This document shows positions 1 through 8,760 of a stretch of DNA of 64,000 bases, in pieces; the first letter of the stretch is position 1; each line of letters begins with the position of its first letter. This stretch comes from Anthracocystis setariae (Eukaryota; Basidiomycota; Ustilaginomycetes; Ustilaginales; Ustilaginaceae), in the NCBI GenBank assembly GCA_928724745.1, contig CAKMXJ010000037.1:682001-746000 (forward strand), read 5' to 3'. Both the position numbers and the translations under genes were made by a program. The notes under the pieces were generated by a model. The model was not told the origin of the DNA and ran no database searches. It saw only the letters and a list, made by a program, of their open reading frames with translations.

Positions 1-431
1 CCTCGCCATTCCGGGACTATTCCCTAACGGTCTACTAGCAGCTTACCTCTGATTCGTTCGGGGCAACGTCGTCCGCAAATGGGGTTCACCCTTGATTATG
101 AGGGTGACCCATTATGACCCTTGAGTCTTGTTCGTATCATAACCCCAACTTGAGCTGATTGGTTCGTCGAGTAGGTGATCGCGAGGAGCTGTATATTTAA
201 CACGCAACCACGCGTGTGAGGTGTCCAGCTAGTCTTGATGTCCACGACGGCGCGGAACCAGGGTTTACCCTTCTTCCTGAAGTGGGGTTCGAATATTATT
301 CCCTATTATTTCGCGCGCGTGCTATTTCGGTTCTTTACCCCTTGCGTTCAAACACGCGGGCCTGCGTGTTTAGTGCCGTTAAGTAAAATACTCTAAGTAT
401 GAGATGACTTTCGGATCTATGTGATCCAACA
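1..431 (-). repeat. 3' LTR of the Copia element, partial
   Basis: Bases 1-431 repeat 6890-7320 with two substitutions. Read on the minus strand the LTR begins TGTTGGATCACATAG. The remaining ~489 bp expected from the 920-bp 5' LTR lie left of the window. It holds two copies of the element's CACGC/GCGTG palindrome, at 199-217 and 351-371. Confidence 0.93.
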
Positions 432-443
432 GCCCCTCTCATC
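432..443 (-). other. Polypurine tract of the Copia element
   Basis: Directly outside the 3' LTR, the minus strand reads GATGAGAGGGGC followed by the LTR start TGTTGG. A purine-rich stretch abutting the 3' LTR is the usual plus-strand DNA primer of LTR retrotransposons. Its presence here and absence to the right of 7320 confirms the element's orientation. Confidence 0.75.
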
Positions 444-496
444 GAGTACTTCACTCACACGGCACAGACAGGACACGCAATGGGAAAATTTGGAAT

Positions 497-1672
497 TCAC
501 GAGCGAGAACTAGAAGCGGCGCTGGGATCTTGAACACGCGAGCGCTTCTTGCGGAGGGGGCCTTCTCGCTTCTCGAGCGTTTTTCGTAAAGTACTAGCAA
601 TCCTAATGATGTTCGTCGGATCATAGGATCGTGGCGTGGGCCTGTTGAGGGCTTTGGCTGTAATGGCCTCCTTGGCCGCCTCCTCGAGTTCTTCCAGCTG
701 CTCCAGTGCCTGTTCGAAGAGTGTGACTTTCTTCGTTCGATATCCAGTGAATCCACCTCCTTGACAACGCTTTCCTGCTACGATGCAATGATCGCAAGCG
801 TGGGATGTTGGGACCCTTGGACGCCCCTTGTGGTTTTTGCCGACGCCGTACGTGCAGTAGACGCCGGCCTCGACACAAGGGGTACATCCTGGGGTCGAGA
901 CGACGAAGCCATCCTCGATTGTGTCCGTGAGTTTCGGGAAGTCAGACACGCCGGCTCTGACCGTCCCAGCCGGGACCACGAATCGATGCTGCTTGTCGAG
1001 GGCTTTGGACTCGTCGAGAAGTCCAGACCATGCCTGGTCGCTTGGTAGAGGGTGGAGGAGGCTTCCACCTGCCGGCTGCGGCGTCGAGGCAGGCCGGGGG
1101 CGGAAGTGATGAGGGAGGGCGGCCGTGAGGTCCGCCGTAATCGAGTGTAATGGACGACGGCGCATGGGGGCTGGTCCATCGTCGTCGTCCTCGTCGTCGT
1201 TGTTGTCGGCAGAGGGGATGACCACGTCATCATCCTCCCCTGTGCGAGGGCTTGGAGGCGCCTCGGCTCCGTCACTGATCCTGAGGAACAAAGGCCGAAG
1301 CCTAGTGACGTTACTGTTGCTGGTCATCGGTGACGCAGCAACTGCCTCGCTTGATGGTCCTGAGGCTTGAGTGATGTTGCCCCCTCTTGATGTGACCGGG
1401 GGCGGAACGATAGGAGTGGTCATGCCCGACGTGGCAGAGGACCTTGATGTCGATGGTGATGCCTCGCCGTTGTTGGTGGGCGAGGGAGCGGTGATTAGAG
1501 CCGTGCCGTCGGTGGCAGAGGACTCGTCGATATCCATGGCCATTTCGGCAGAGGGATGGGAGGAGGTGGACGCTGGCGTTGGCTCAGCGATGATGTTGTT
1601 GGCGTGGAGGCGCTTGCGAGCCTCGGTCGCCTTCTTGAGGGAAGCGCGTTGTTTAGCGCTGAGTCGAGCCAT
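497..1672 (-). CDS. Copia-borne accessory protein with Zn2Cys6-like module
   Basis: A 391-residue protein lies between pol and the 3' LTR on the same strand as pol. The start is the ATG at 1672 (MARLSAKQRASLKK); the frame stays open upstream to about 2092 without another ATG, so it could also be reached by splicing. Residues 1-25 are basic, 30-250 are rich in Ser, Pro, Thr and Asp (acidic run near 147-166), and Cys263, 266, 273, 293, 296 and 303 form C-x2-C-x6-C-x19-C-x2-C-x6-C. A Glu/Leu-rich probable coiled coil (~318-340) and a basic tail follow. GAL4-type regulators have the same half-sites but a shorter linker and usually a coiled coil next. A nuclear DNA-binding role is inference. It is not gag, pol or env. 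A related module occurs in the gene at 10182-11803. Confidence 0.72.
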   Translation of the reverse strand: MARLSAKQRASLKKATEARKRLHANNIIAEPTPASTSSHPSAEMAMDIDESSATDGTALITAPSPTNNGEASPSTSRSSATSGMTTPIVPPPVTSRGGNITQASGPSSEAVAASPMTSNSNVTRLRPLFLRISDGAEAPPSPRTGEDDDVVIPSADNNDDEDDDDGPAPMRRRPLHSITADLTAALPHHFRPRPASTPQPAGGSLLHPLPSDQAWSGLLDESKALDKQHRFVVPAGTVRAGVSDFPKLTDTIEDGFVVSTPGCTPCVEAGVYCTYGVGKNHKGRPRVPTSHACDHCIVAGKRCQGGGFTGYRTKKVTLFEQALEQLEELEEAAKEAITAKALNRPTPRSYDPTNIIRIASTLRKTLEKREGPLRKKRSRVQDPSAASSSRS

Positions 1673-2109
1673 GGTGATGGATGGCGACAATGCTTGTGTA
1701 GGAGAGATGGTGGTGTTAATGAACGAGCCTGTAGGGATGTTCTGTTGACTTCTGTAGTTGCGTAAGCCACAGTGATAAACTCTTTGTTTGCGGCTATTGA
1801 GTGTGTGACTGAGTCCGGTATGGATACTCAGTGTCGAGTGTTGGTGATTGCGCCTCCACGCTTTGTGAGGCGGATGCGCCGATATGAAGTCTGTGGCGTT
1901 GGCGCAGGGTTTGGGGCTTGCGTGTGGCTTTAATCTTGAACACGCGAGGTTGTGTTTTTGGTGCCTGGCTGTCGGCTTAGATATTTTACGTGTTTTTTGT
2001 TGATGGGGGGTGCCCCTCCGATTTCTTGGATTTTCTTGTTTGGTCGGATCTGTCAAGGTCGAGTCGGGTCGGGAAAAATATGTACAAGGCAAATACGCGA
2101 CGTCGAGTG
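1673..2109 (-). other. Spacer between Copia pol and accessory gene
   Basis: These 437 bases hold no supported gene. The accessory gene's frame is open through most of it on the minus strand, but no ATG is present. One imperfect copy of the element's palindrome lies at 1939-1957. It could contain an internal promoter or splice acceptor for the accessory gene; neither can be proved from sequence alone. Confidence 0.5.
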
Positions 2110-5100
2110 TTACTCCACAACGTTGTTTGTCGGAGTTTTGATGTTTAATGCTTCGCGGTTTGCCTGAGTCTTGTTCTTCTCCAAAGCTTTCGTTAGCATA
2201 TCGGCCAATTGGTCGCTAGTGGACACGGCTTTCACCGTCAAGACATTGTTAGCTTGATATTCTCGTGTAATGTGATACTTAAGCCTGAAGTGTTTAGTTC
2301 GATTGTGGAATCTTGACTCTTTTGCGAGTTCGATTGCTGCTCGGTTGTCGACCATGAGCTGTGTGGGTGTGTCAACTTTGAGTCCCATTTCGGATGCGAT
2401 CCAGCGTGTCCAGATGATCTCCTTTGCAGCTTCGGCCATGGCTACGTACTCGGCATAGGTCGTTGAGTCTGTGATGATGGACTGAAGTTTTGATAACCAG
2501 CTGTATGGCATTCCTGCGACGGTGTTAACAATCCCCAAAGTTGATCGCGAAGTAATAGTGTCCCCCGCGTGATCTGCGTCGGTGTATGTCTGCAAATACT
2601 GTCCAAGGTCAACACGCGAGGTTGCGGGTGTGAGGTCAGCTATGCGTGTGTAACGTAGTCCGTGTGAGGCGGTCCCTTTGAGGTATCGGAGTAAATGTTT
2701 GGCCTGCACCATGGCGTTGTGGTGCGGTCGGGAAAGCTCACGGCTGAGTTTCTGGACGGCATAAGCAATGTCGGGGCGTGTGCATGTTGCAATGTAAAGG
2801 ACCTGGCCGACGAGGCTTCGGTAGGTGGAGTGCTCTGTAGGTGAAAGAGGATCTCCTCCTTTGAGATCGTGAGTTGGATTGATGGGTGTATGCGTTATGT
2901 TTGCACACGCAAGGCCGTAGGTTTCCAGTAGACGGTGTATGTAACTGGTTTGGGCAAGGTGTATAGACTGTGGAGACTGGGTGACTTGGATTCCCAGGAT
3001 GTAGTCGAGCGGGTCTCCGCCAGTCATTTTGAAGTGCTTTCGGAGTTCATCCATAACACTCTTCGCCAACTCGTGTGTTTTGGCGAAGATTAAGATGTCG
3101 TCGACGTACAGGGTTAAGATGATGGGTTGATCTTCAACACGCGGGCCCGCGTGTTTGAAGTAGAGGGCGGAGTCGTGTTCACTGCGCTTAAATCCCATTT
3201 CTCGGAGCGTGGTGTCGGCCTTGTGGTACCATGTTCGACCTGCCTGCTTAAGTCCATAAAGCGACTTATTTAGCTTGCACACTTGACCTTGCGGGGTCCC
3301 TCGAGACTCTTCGACCGTGGGGGGTGGCCTCATGTATAAGTCTACGTCGATCTCCCCGTTTAAGTAGGCTGTGGCCACGTCCATTTGGTAGATACTCCAT
3401 CCCATTTGTAATGAGATGATCATGAGTAATCGCAATGTGGACAGTTTTACTACCGGAGCGAAGGTCTCGTCATAATCAATGCCATGTTTTTGAGCGAAGC
3501 CTTGTGCTACAAGACGAGCCTTGTACTTATCTATCGATCCGTCGGACTTGCGTTTTACTTTAAAGACCCATCTGCTCCCAATGATGTTGGCCCCGTTAGG
3601 TGGCGTTACCAAACGCCATGTATCGTTCTCGCTGTGAGAGTTGAGTTCTTTATCAATAGCTTCTTTCCATAGCGACCAGTCTGGGCGTTGGGAGGCTTGC
3701 ATGATTGTTCGAGGTTCGTCGTCGAGTAACCCAACGCTGTCTGGTTCGTCAACACGCAACGTCGCGTGCTCCAACTCGTCATTGAATTCTTGAATTGCGA
3801 GGGCTTGCAGACGCGGCGACGTTGGTGGGGAACCTGGCGGGGTTGTCAGTCCTTGTTCTCTCTCTTGTTCGGTGAGGTACGGCCACCTGCTAAGGCTGCC
3901 ATCGTTCCCTTCGTCATTTCCTTGATTTGAAGCCTGTGTGAGCGGGGCAGGCTGTTGTTCCGAACTCCAGACGTCGCGTGTTGGCAAGCCAAGTTGTTTC
4001 TCGGGAGAACCTTTGTAAGGGAAAGACTCTTCGTCGAAGGTTGCATGCACCTGCGTCAGGTACCTTTTCTCGACGGGATCGTACAACTTATAAGCCTTAG
4101 TTCCTGCCGCAATCCCTAGGTAGACACATGAGACAGCTCTGTCATCGAGTGCGGACCTCCTCTCCGTTGGAATGTGAGCATAAGCTGCACAACCAAAAGT
4201 TCGTACAAGAGAGAGGTCTGGCATCTTGTCGTACAAGACTTTGATCGGGATCTTGTCACCATTGCCTTTCGTCGGTAATCTGTTGTTCAAGTAGGTTGCA
4301 TGAAGTAAAGCATCGCCCCATAGTGTGTCAGGAGCATGGGATTGTATCAACAAGCAACGTACAGTGTTGAACAATGTCCTGTTCATCCTTTCCGCAACGC
4401 CGTTTTGTTCAGGTGCGAATGGGGATGTGAATTCATGCAGGATTCCGTGGGAAGTGAGGAAGGTATCCATTTCCATGCTTGTGTATTCTCCTCCGTTGTC
4501 GGATCTGAGCTTCTTGAGTGGGTATCCGGTTTGCTTCTCCATGGTCGTCTTATATTCCTGAAGGCAGCCGAACACCTCACTCTTGCGAGTGATCAGGTAC
4601 ACCATTGTGTGTCGAGAAAAATCGTCGATGAATGTGACCGCGTACTTGTATCCTTGAGGAGTTTCGGTGGGAATTGGTCCTTTGACGTCCGTGTGGATTA
4701 AGCCAAGCGGATGTTCAACACGCGGCGTTGCGTGCTTGAACGGTTGCTTGTGGGACTTGGCAATCTCGCACGTTTCGCAGAGTTGGCGGTTTTTCTTTGC
4801 ACTCAACGTGACTGTTGGGACTTCTTTTGCGATTTCTTCCAGACGTCGCTCTCCAGGGTGGCCGAGACGCTTATGCCATCGATCAGGCTCCTTGTGTTCT
4901 GCGGCTAGCCCTGCGAAGTCAATACCTGCTTGATCAACATACGTGAGTGGTCCAATATGTACACCCCTGCAAGTGATGCGGCCACTCTTTGTCCTTGCTA
5001 TGGTTTCTTTATCGTTGGTGGTGATCTCCGCCTTCTTCCTCATCACTCCTATGGATAAGAGGTTGACATTGAAGGATGGGATGTAAGCTACGTTCGTTAG

Positions 5101-6396
5101 CATGATCTTGTTGACGTCTCCTTGTCCGACGTTGACATCTAGGTGCACTGTGCCAACGCCCTCGACCTGGACGGGTACGTCGTTGGCCACCCAGATGGGT
5201 TTCATTGATACACCTGTACGGAGGTCTGTGAAAAGAGAACGATTGCAACAGATATGCCTGCTAGCTCCTGAGTCCATGAGCCACATAGTTGAACGCGGAT
5301 GGGTAAACTCGCTAACGGAGTAGGCGTTTTCATTGTTGACGTTGCCGTCTTTTACGCAACCTTGCGTGTTCTCCTGCTTCGTTTTCTTTGGACATTTATT
5401 CTGGTAGTGCCCCTTTTCGTTGCAATTGAAGCAGGTTATTTCTTCGATGGGAGTTCTTTTCCTACGACGTTGCGTGTTTGGCCTCTTCGTCTTCTTTCCG
5501 TCGCTGGCGAAGTAGGCTGACTGGTTTTGCTTTGTTTGTTGGTCCAGACCGTGTGAGTGGAGTCCGAGGCGTAGTTCTTCGCCACGCAACCTTGTGACTA
5601 TGGAGTCAAACTCTACTTTCTCGTCGATGTGTGCCTTTGCCATTGTGAACCTCTCGTTTTCATCCCCTTCGCGGTGGATAATCATCTGAGTTTGCTCTCG
5701 GCGAGCTCTGTACGTTTCCATGATTTGCGACGCGATGTTCTCGTACTCTTTGCGTAGTCCCTTCATGAGGACGCTGTACTTCTTGTGATGACTTATGTTA
5801 TAGCCTGCCAACGTCAGTTGTTCGGCAAGCTGCTTGATTCTGCCAACGAAGCCGTCGATGGTCCGCTTTTCTTGTCTGAGACTGTTGAACTCGGTCTCCA
5901 TTTCCTCGAGTTGCCATCGCATTGACTTGGCAAATCGGTCTTCGAGGGTGATCCAGATGGTCCTGGCATCCTCGAGATCGCTGATCGTGTGCTTTATGTC
6001 GATTGACATGCAGCTTCGAAGCATTCCGCATGCTGTGAGATTGGCGTTGAGCCATTCGAGGTACGTGGGGTCGGACTCCGGAGGTTTGGGGAAGATCCCT
6101 TTGATGATTCCGTAGACGCGGATCCCCTTTTGCATAAGAACATCTATGGTTCTGTCCTTCCACATGTAGTAGTCTTTCGCTTGCTCGAGCTTTGGCAAGC
6201 GAAGTTTCGTTTGATCAATCTCCGTACCCATTGTAAACGCAACGTCGCGGGTTTGTACTGTAGGAGGTGGAGTTAGGGATAGGGTAGATTCTTCGTCGTC
6301 TCTACTGGGTGTACCAGTAATCGAATCGGAGCGACGGGTTCGCGATCGGGTTCCTTTGTAGCTACCTTCCGAGTTTCCAGTAGGCCTTGGGCTCAT
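2110..6396 (-). CDS. Copia Gag-Pol polyprotein, intact
   Basis: A single 1,428-residue frame without stop or frameshift. Visible in order: a Copia-type Gag (~60-300); CCHC zinc knuckle CFNCNEKGHYQNKC (~320); aspartic protease DSGAS (~373); GAG-pre-integrase HKRLGH (~507); integrase catalytic residues in HTDVKGP (~567), RSDNGGE (~631) and the EQNGVAERMNR region (~665); reverse transcriptase from ~930 with YVDDILIFA (~1098); RNase H with YTDADHAG (~1270). The polyprotein would make virus-like particles, copy the RNA and integrate the cDNA. The first ATG (6396) lies inside the primer binding site; ATG at 6231 (MGTEIDQTK, residue 56) just before the conserved Gag region is an equally good start. 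Gag and Pol are fused in one frame as usual for Copia. All key catalytic motifs are present, so the copy may be active. Confidence 0.96.
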   Translation of the reverse strand: MSPRPTGNSEGSYKGTRSRTRRSDSITGTPSRDDEESTLSLTPPPTVQTRDVAFTMGTEIDQTKLRLPKLEQAKDYYMWKDRTIDVLMQKGIRVYGIIKGIFPKPPESDPTYLEWLNANLTACGMLRSCMSIDIKHTISDLEDARTIWITLEDRFAKSMRWQLEEMETEFNSLRQEKRTIDGFVGRIKQLAEQLTLAGYNISHHKKYSVLMKGLRKEYENIASQIMETYRARREQTQMIIHREGDENERFTMAKAHIDEKVEFDSIVTRLRGEELRLGLHSHGLDQQTKQNQSAYFASDGKKTKRPNTQRRRKRTPIEEITCFNCNEKGHYQNKCPKKTKQENTQGCVKDGNVNNENAYSVSEFTHPRSTMWLMDSGASRHICCNRSLFTDLRTGVSMKPIWVANDVPVQVEGVGTVHLDVNVGQGDVNKIMLTNVAYIPSFNVNLLSIGVMRKKAEITTNDKETIARTKSGRITCRGVHIGPLTYVDQAGIDFAGLAAEHKEPDRWHKRLGHPGERRLEEIAKEVPTVTLSAKKNRQLCETCEIAKSHKQPFKHATPRVEHPLGLIHTDVKGPIPTETPQGYKYAVTFIDDFSRHTMVYLITRKSEVFGCLQEYKTTMEKQTGYPLKKLRSDNGGEYTSMEMDTFLTSHGILHEFTSPFAPEQNGVAERMNRTLFNTVRCLLIQSHAPDTLWGDALLHATYLNNRLPTKGNGDKIPIKVLYDKMPDLSLVRTFGCAAYAHIPTERRSALDDRAVSCVYLGIAAGTKAYKLYDPVEKRYLTQVHATFDEESFPYKGSPEKQLGLPTRDVWSSEQQPAPLTQASNQGNDEGNDGSLSRWPYLTEQEREQGLTTPPGSPPTSPRLQALAIQEFNDELEHATLRVDEPDSVGLLDDEPRTIMQASQRPDWSLWKEAIDKELNSHSENDTWRLVTPPNGANIIGSRWVFKVKRKSDGSIDKYKARLVAQGFAQKHGIDYDETFAPVVKLSTLRLLMIISLQMGWSIYQMDVATAYLNGEIDVDLYMRPPPTVEESRGTPQGQVCKLNKSLYGLKQAGRTWYHKADTTLREMGFKRSEHDSALYFKHAGPRVEDQPIILTLYVDDILIFAKTHELAKSVMDELRKHFKMTGGDPLDYILGIQVTQSPQSIHLAQTSYIHRLLETYGLACANITHTPINPTHDLKGGDPLSPTEHSTYRSLVGQVLYIATCTRPDIAYAVQKLSRELSRPHHNAMVQAKHLLRYLKGTASHGLRYTRIADLTPATSRVDLGQYLQTYTDADHAGDTITSRSTLGIVNTVAGMPYSWLSKLQSIITDSTTYAEYVAMAEAAKEIIWTRWIASEMGLKVDTPTQLMVDNRAAIELAKESRFHNRTKHFRLKYHITREYQANNVLTVKAVSTSDQLADMLTKALEKNKTQANREALNIKTPTNNVVE

Positions 6397-6400
6397 AACC
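6385..6400 (-). other. Primer binding site, half-tRNA-iMet type
   Basis: The minus strand immediately after the 5' LTR reads GGTTATGAGCCCAAGG. The plus strand (GGGCTCATAACC) matches the anticodon stem-loop of initiator tRNA-Met around the CAU anticodon. Drosophila copia and yeast Ty5 are primed from this internal part of the initiator tRNA and not from its 3' end. The match fixes the inner LTR border at 6401 and places the first gag ATG inside the primer site. Confidence 0.8.
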
Positions 6401-7320
6401 TGTGAGATTCTACGTGCGTCTAATCACTGTAGCGTGGTGGGTAGACGTTCGAGTGTGATTGCAGACACGCAAGGGCGCGTGTTCACCGCGTCCCTTGATT
6501 CACTTCAAGTAGCGGTCTTGGAAGTGTGTTTGGGATCACTAAGTTAATTGTCAACCCTTTTCGGCGATAAAGCCAACAAGAGCGAAGCGAGGTTAGCCGC
6601 ACTCGTCCGAGTGGGCGCTGTAGGCTAGGAAGCTTGGTAGGTTACCACGTGAGAGGCAAACACGCAAGCCTGCGTGTTGGTGTACTTGGTTAGGTGTTAG
6701 GAACACACTTAGTTAGTTGATGATTCGATGATATTACAATCCCTGTAGGGTGTCTTGCGGCCTCTATATATACATGTGGCGCTGATTCTCAAATACGGCA
6801 AAGTGACATCTCTTGTCGCTGTAGCCGTACTTCATAACGTCCCATGTCGACTGAGATTTGTGCTTCTATACACGCGGTCTTGCGTGTGTCCTCGCCATTC
6901 CGGGACTATTCCCTAACGGTCTACTAGCAGCTTACCTCTGATTCGTTTGGGGCAACGTCGTCCGCAAATGGGGTTCACCCTTGATTATGAGGGTGACCCA
7001 TTATGACCCTTGAGTCTTGTTCGTATCATAACCCCAACTTGAGCTGATTGGTTCGTCGAGTAGGTGATCGCAAGGAGCTGTATATTTAACACGCAACCAC
7101 GCGTGTGAGGTGTCCAGCTAGTCTTGATGTCCACGACGGCGCGGAACCAGGGTTTACCCTTCTTCCTGAAGTGGGGTTCGAATATTATTCCCTATTATTT
7201 CGCGCGCGTGCTATTTCGGTTCTTTACCCCTTGCGTTCAAACACGCGGGCCTGCGTGTTTAGTGCCGTTAAGTAAAATACTCTAAGTATGAGATGACTTT
7301 CGGATCTATGTGATCCAACA
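6401..7320 (-). repeat. 5' LTR of the Copia element
   Basis: A 920-bp LTR, TGTTGG...CTCACA on the minus strand. The outer border is set by the repeat with 1-431 and the end of similarity at 7320; the inner border by the tRNA-like primer site at 6385-6400. A TATA-like stretch (minus TATATATAGAGG, about 6762-6773) is the best candidate core promoter. Copies of the CACGC/GCGTG palindrome sit at 6464-6483, 6658-6679, 6869-6888, 7088-7106 and 7240-7260. Confidence 0.85.
6762..6776 (-). promoter_or_regulatory. TATA-like element in the Copia 5' LTR
   Basis: The minus strand reads TGTATATATAGAGG about 360-375 bp upstream of the LTR inner border. It is the only clear TATA-like run in the LTR and would place the transcription start near 6735. 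The stretch is nearly palindromic, so the direction is inferred from the element's orientation. Confidence 0.4.
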
Positions 7321-7634
7321 CGCTCGCCCATAAGGCGAGTAGCGCGGGCGTACCTTTCCTCCGAGGTCTCGCGTTCCGGAGAGGGGTCTCCCGGGTGCTC
7401 CATGGGCGGGAGGCCCGGTTCTGCCGGGGTCGGGACGACGGGGTCGGGGGCTCGGCCGCTGTTGAGCAGCCGGATCTGGTCGGCCAATCCTCCGACCAGG
7501 GCGGTTAGGCTCTGCACGGCGGCGACTAGCCCCTGGACGGGGTCGCCCCCTGAATCGGGACTTTCGGGGGTAGGGCTGCCCGAACTCGTAACTGAGTCCG
7601 GGGAGCCGGGACGATGCTGGCTACGGGTTTGCAT
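7321..7634 (-). pseudogene. Gag N-terminus of a third LTR element, cut by the Copia insertion
   Basis: From ATG 7634 the minus strand encodes about 104 residues beginning MQTRSQHRPGSPDS and ending ...YARATRLMGER, where the frame runs into the Copia LTR at 7320. The Ser/Pro-rich start followed by a short hydrophobic helix (LVAAVQSLTALVGGLADQI) is typical of Gag N-termini in fungal Gypsy-type elements, but no diagnostic domain is present. The rest of the gene should lie left of the window, beyond the Copia element. It is not related in sequence to the Gag at 15779-17456. Confidence 0.6.
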
Positions 7635-7756
7635 GGTAGCTGGAGTCTCCGCGTTGATGGCAACGGGGAGGTCGATTGTAATGTTATGCTCCTGGGGTCT
7701 TAGAACCTCGGAACGTGGCGGTGCGTCTGTGTTGAGGCCAGGGGCGTGGTACCGGG

Positions 7757-8042
7757 TGTTGCTCCCGGGATCGTCGCCAAGATAGCGGAGCGGGTGAGCG
7801 GGAGATCGGGAGAAGGTCTGATATTTCCACCTACTAGAGTGAGTAAGCTAAAATACAATCGACGTCCTAACGTGAGTGTGATGGGATCAGGGTGTGGGGT
7901 TATGTGGCCCTCCCGGATACCCCCTCCGGGAGATGCCGCAGTCTGCCCCGATCACCGATCCGGGACCTCATCGAGGGAACTACCCCCGCCCATGTTAATA
8001 CTAAAACCAAACACTAACTCTCCCGATATCCCAATCATAACA
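7757..8042 (-). repeat. Candidate 5' LTR of the disrupted third element
   Basis: Upstream of the gag fragment, the minus strand starts TGTTATGATTGG at 8042 and could end ...GAGCAACA at 7757, giving short TGTT/AACA ends. The inner border is uncertain: a tRNA-3'-end-like string TGGCGACGATCCCGGGAG on the minus strand (7762-7779) would instead place it near 7780. A small hairpin (CTCCCGGA/TCCGGGAG) lies near 7908-7930. No second copy is in the window, so the call rests on position and ends only. Confidence 0.35.
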
Positions 8043-8313
8043 GGTAGAAGTGGTGGTGGTTGCTGTTGTGAGCGGAGGAAGAAGATTGATCAGGTGTCGG
8101 ACACACACTGTCCGTGCGCAAGATGGAAAAAGCACGCAGATCTTGCGAGTCAAAATCAAAAACACTGCTTTTCTCACGGATTTCTGACAAGGTGTGTGCT
8201 TTTGCGTGTTTTGGCAATTTTGGTGAGCTTACATAAGTGATGCAGACTTATTCAGAAGTCCGCAAAATCAAAAGCACGTGCTTTCGGAAGTCCGCAGAAA
8301 TTGATACCCCCTA
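8043..8313. other. Degenerate spacer before the Crypton-like gene
   Basis: No gene is seen. Short direct repeats occur (for example AAGTCCGC at about 8259 and 8290, and AAAAGCAC / AAAGCACG strings). It may be decayed upstream sequence of the Crypton-like gene, but the similarity is too weak to assign. Confidence 0.4.
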
Positions 8314-8760
8314 ATGGAGAACCACTATCTCACTGAGCTTCTGCGACAGACCATGCGGGTACTGGCCGGTTTTTCCGCCCAGGGCGGCAATTACCACCTT
8401 GAACGCAACGTTGTGGTGCCCCAGAGCCTTGTCAACGCTGTGTTCCCCAGGGCTATTGCCTGTCCATCCAATCCTGATCCAAGACGCGGTCCTCCTTTGT
8501 CTCAAGCACCCGTATCACTTCATCTTTCAACACAAGATCTTTAGGTCAATCACTTTCAATCAGTTTGCCGCCAACATGACCGCCAGCATTGCACAGCAAG
8601 TAGTGCCAATGGAGGATACCCTAAGGCACCAATTCCCTCACCTGTATTCAAACTTGACCGCCTGCATTGCTTCTGTCTCTCAGCAAATCAAAGACAACAA
8701 CAAGATGCACGTTCAGAAGATGCAGGACAATAACAAGTTGCTTGTGCAGAAGGTGCAGGA
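8314..8760 (+). pseudogene. Crypton-like gene, left part (tyrosine-recombinase tail)
   Basis: Frame 1 from 8314 encodes LRQTMRVLAGFSAQGGNY and LVNAVFPRA, strings like those just after the recombinase domain of fungal Crypton proteins. The similarity continues in another frame from about 8455 (ILIQDAVLLCLKHPYHFIF), running to 8760, so a frameshift or small deletion separates the two parts. The upstream catalytic recombinase domain (R...HxxR...Y) is missing. The second frame is interrupted at 8760 by the chromovirus and resumes in phase at 18607. Family assignment is from memory of Crypton/GCR1_C proteins and should be checked by a profile search. Confidence 0.6.
8756..8760. repeat. Target site duplication CAGGA (left)
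   Basis: CAGGA lies directly before the left LTR end at 8761 and again directly after the right LTR end (18607-18611). A 5-bp duplication is normal for Gypsy integrases and proves that both ends of the element are intact. Confidence 0.95.

Larger units (their letters stand above)
199..7260. repeat. Dispersed family of short palindromes within the Copia element
   Basis: A motif of two inverted arms, AACACGCR and YGCGTGTT, separated by 2-6 bases recurs through the element. Two-armed copies: 199-217, 351-371, 2611-2631, 3136-3155 (a perfect 20-bp palindrome), 3751-3769, 4717-4737, 5354-5370, 6464-6483, 6658-6679, 6869-6888, 7088-7106 and 7240-7260. Weaker or one-armed copies: 533-545, 1939-1957, 2904-2916, 5464-5479, 5583-5597 and 6236-6254. 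Copies occur in LTRs, leader and coding sequence; inside pol they encode short peptides such as KHAGPRVE and KHATPRVE. The list was made by eye and may be incomplete. Confidence 0.8.
1..7320 (-). mobile_element. Ty1/Copia LTR retrotransposon, nearly complete, cut at the window edge
   Basis: The element reads on the minus strand: 5' LTR 6401-7320, primer binding site 6385-6400, gag-pol 6396-2110, an extra gene 1672-497, a polypurine tract at 432-443 and a 3' LTR of which only 1-431 lies in the window. The overlapping parts of the two LTRs (1-431 and 6890-7320) differ at two positions (59-60 region and 186-187 region), so the insertion is recent. Domain order protease-integrase-RT-RNase H is that of Copia. 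The right end lies inside another element's gag gene. Its target duplication cannot be checked because the left end is outside the window; the five bases after the right end are CGCTC. Confidence 0.95.

Noticed and set aside
6385..6400. tRNA gene at the Copia primer site
   Set aside because: Only the anticodon stem-loop is matched; there are no acceptor, D or T arms, so it is a primer binding site.
8314..8760. Independent host gene interrupted by the chromovirus
   Set aside because: The residues resemble Crypton/GCR1_C proteins, lack an upstream catalytic domain and show a frame break, so a decayed mobile-element gene is more likely; not fully excluded.
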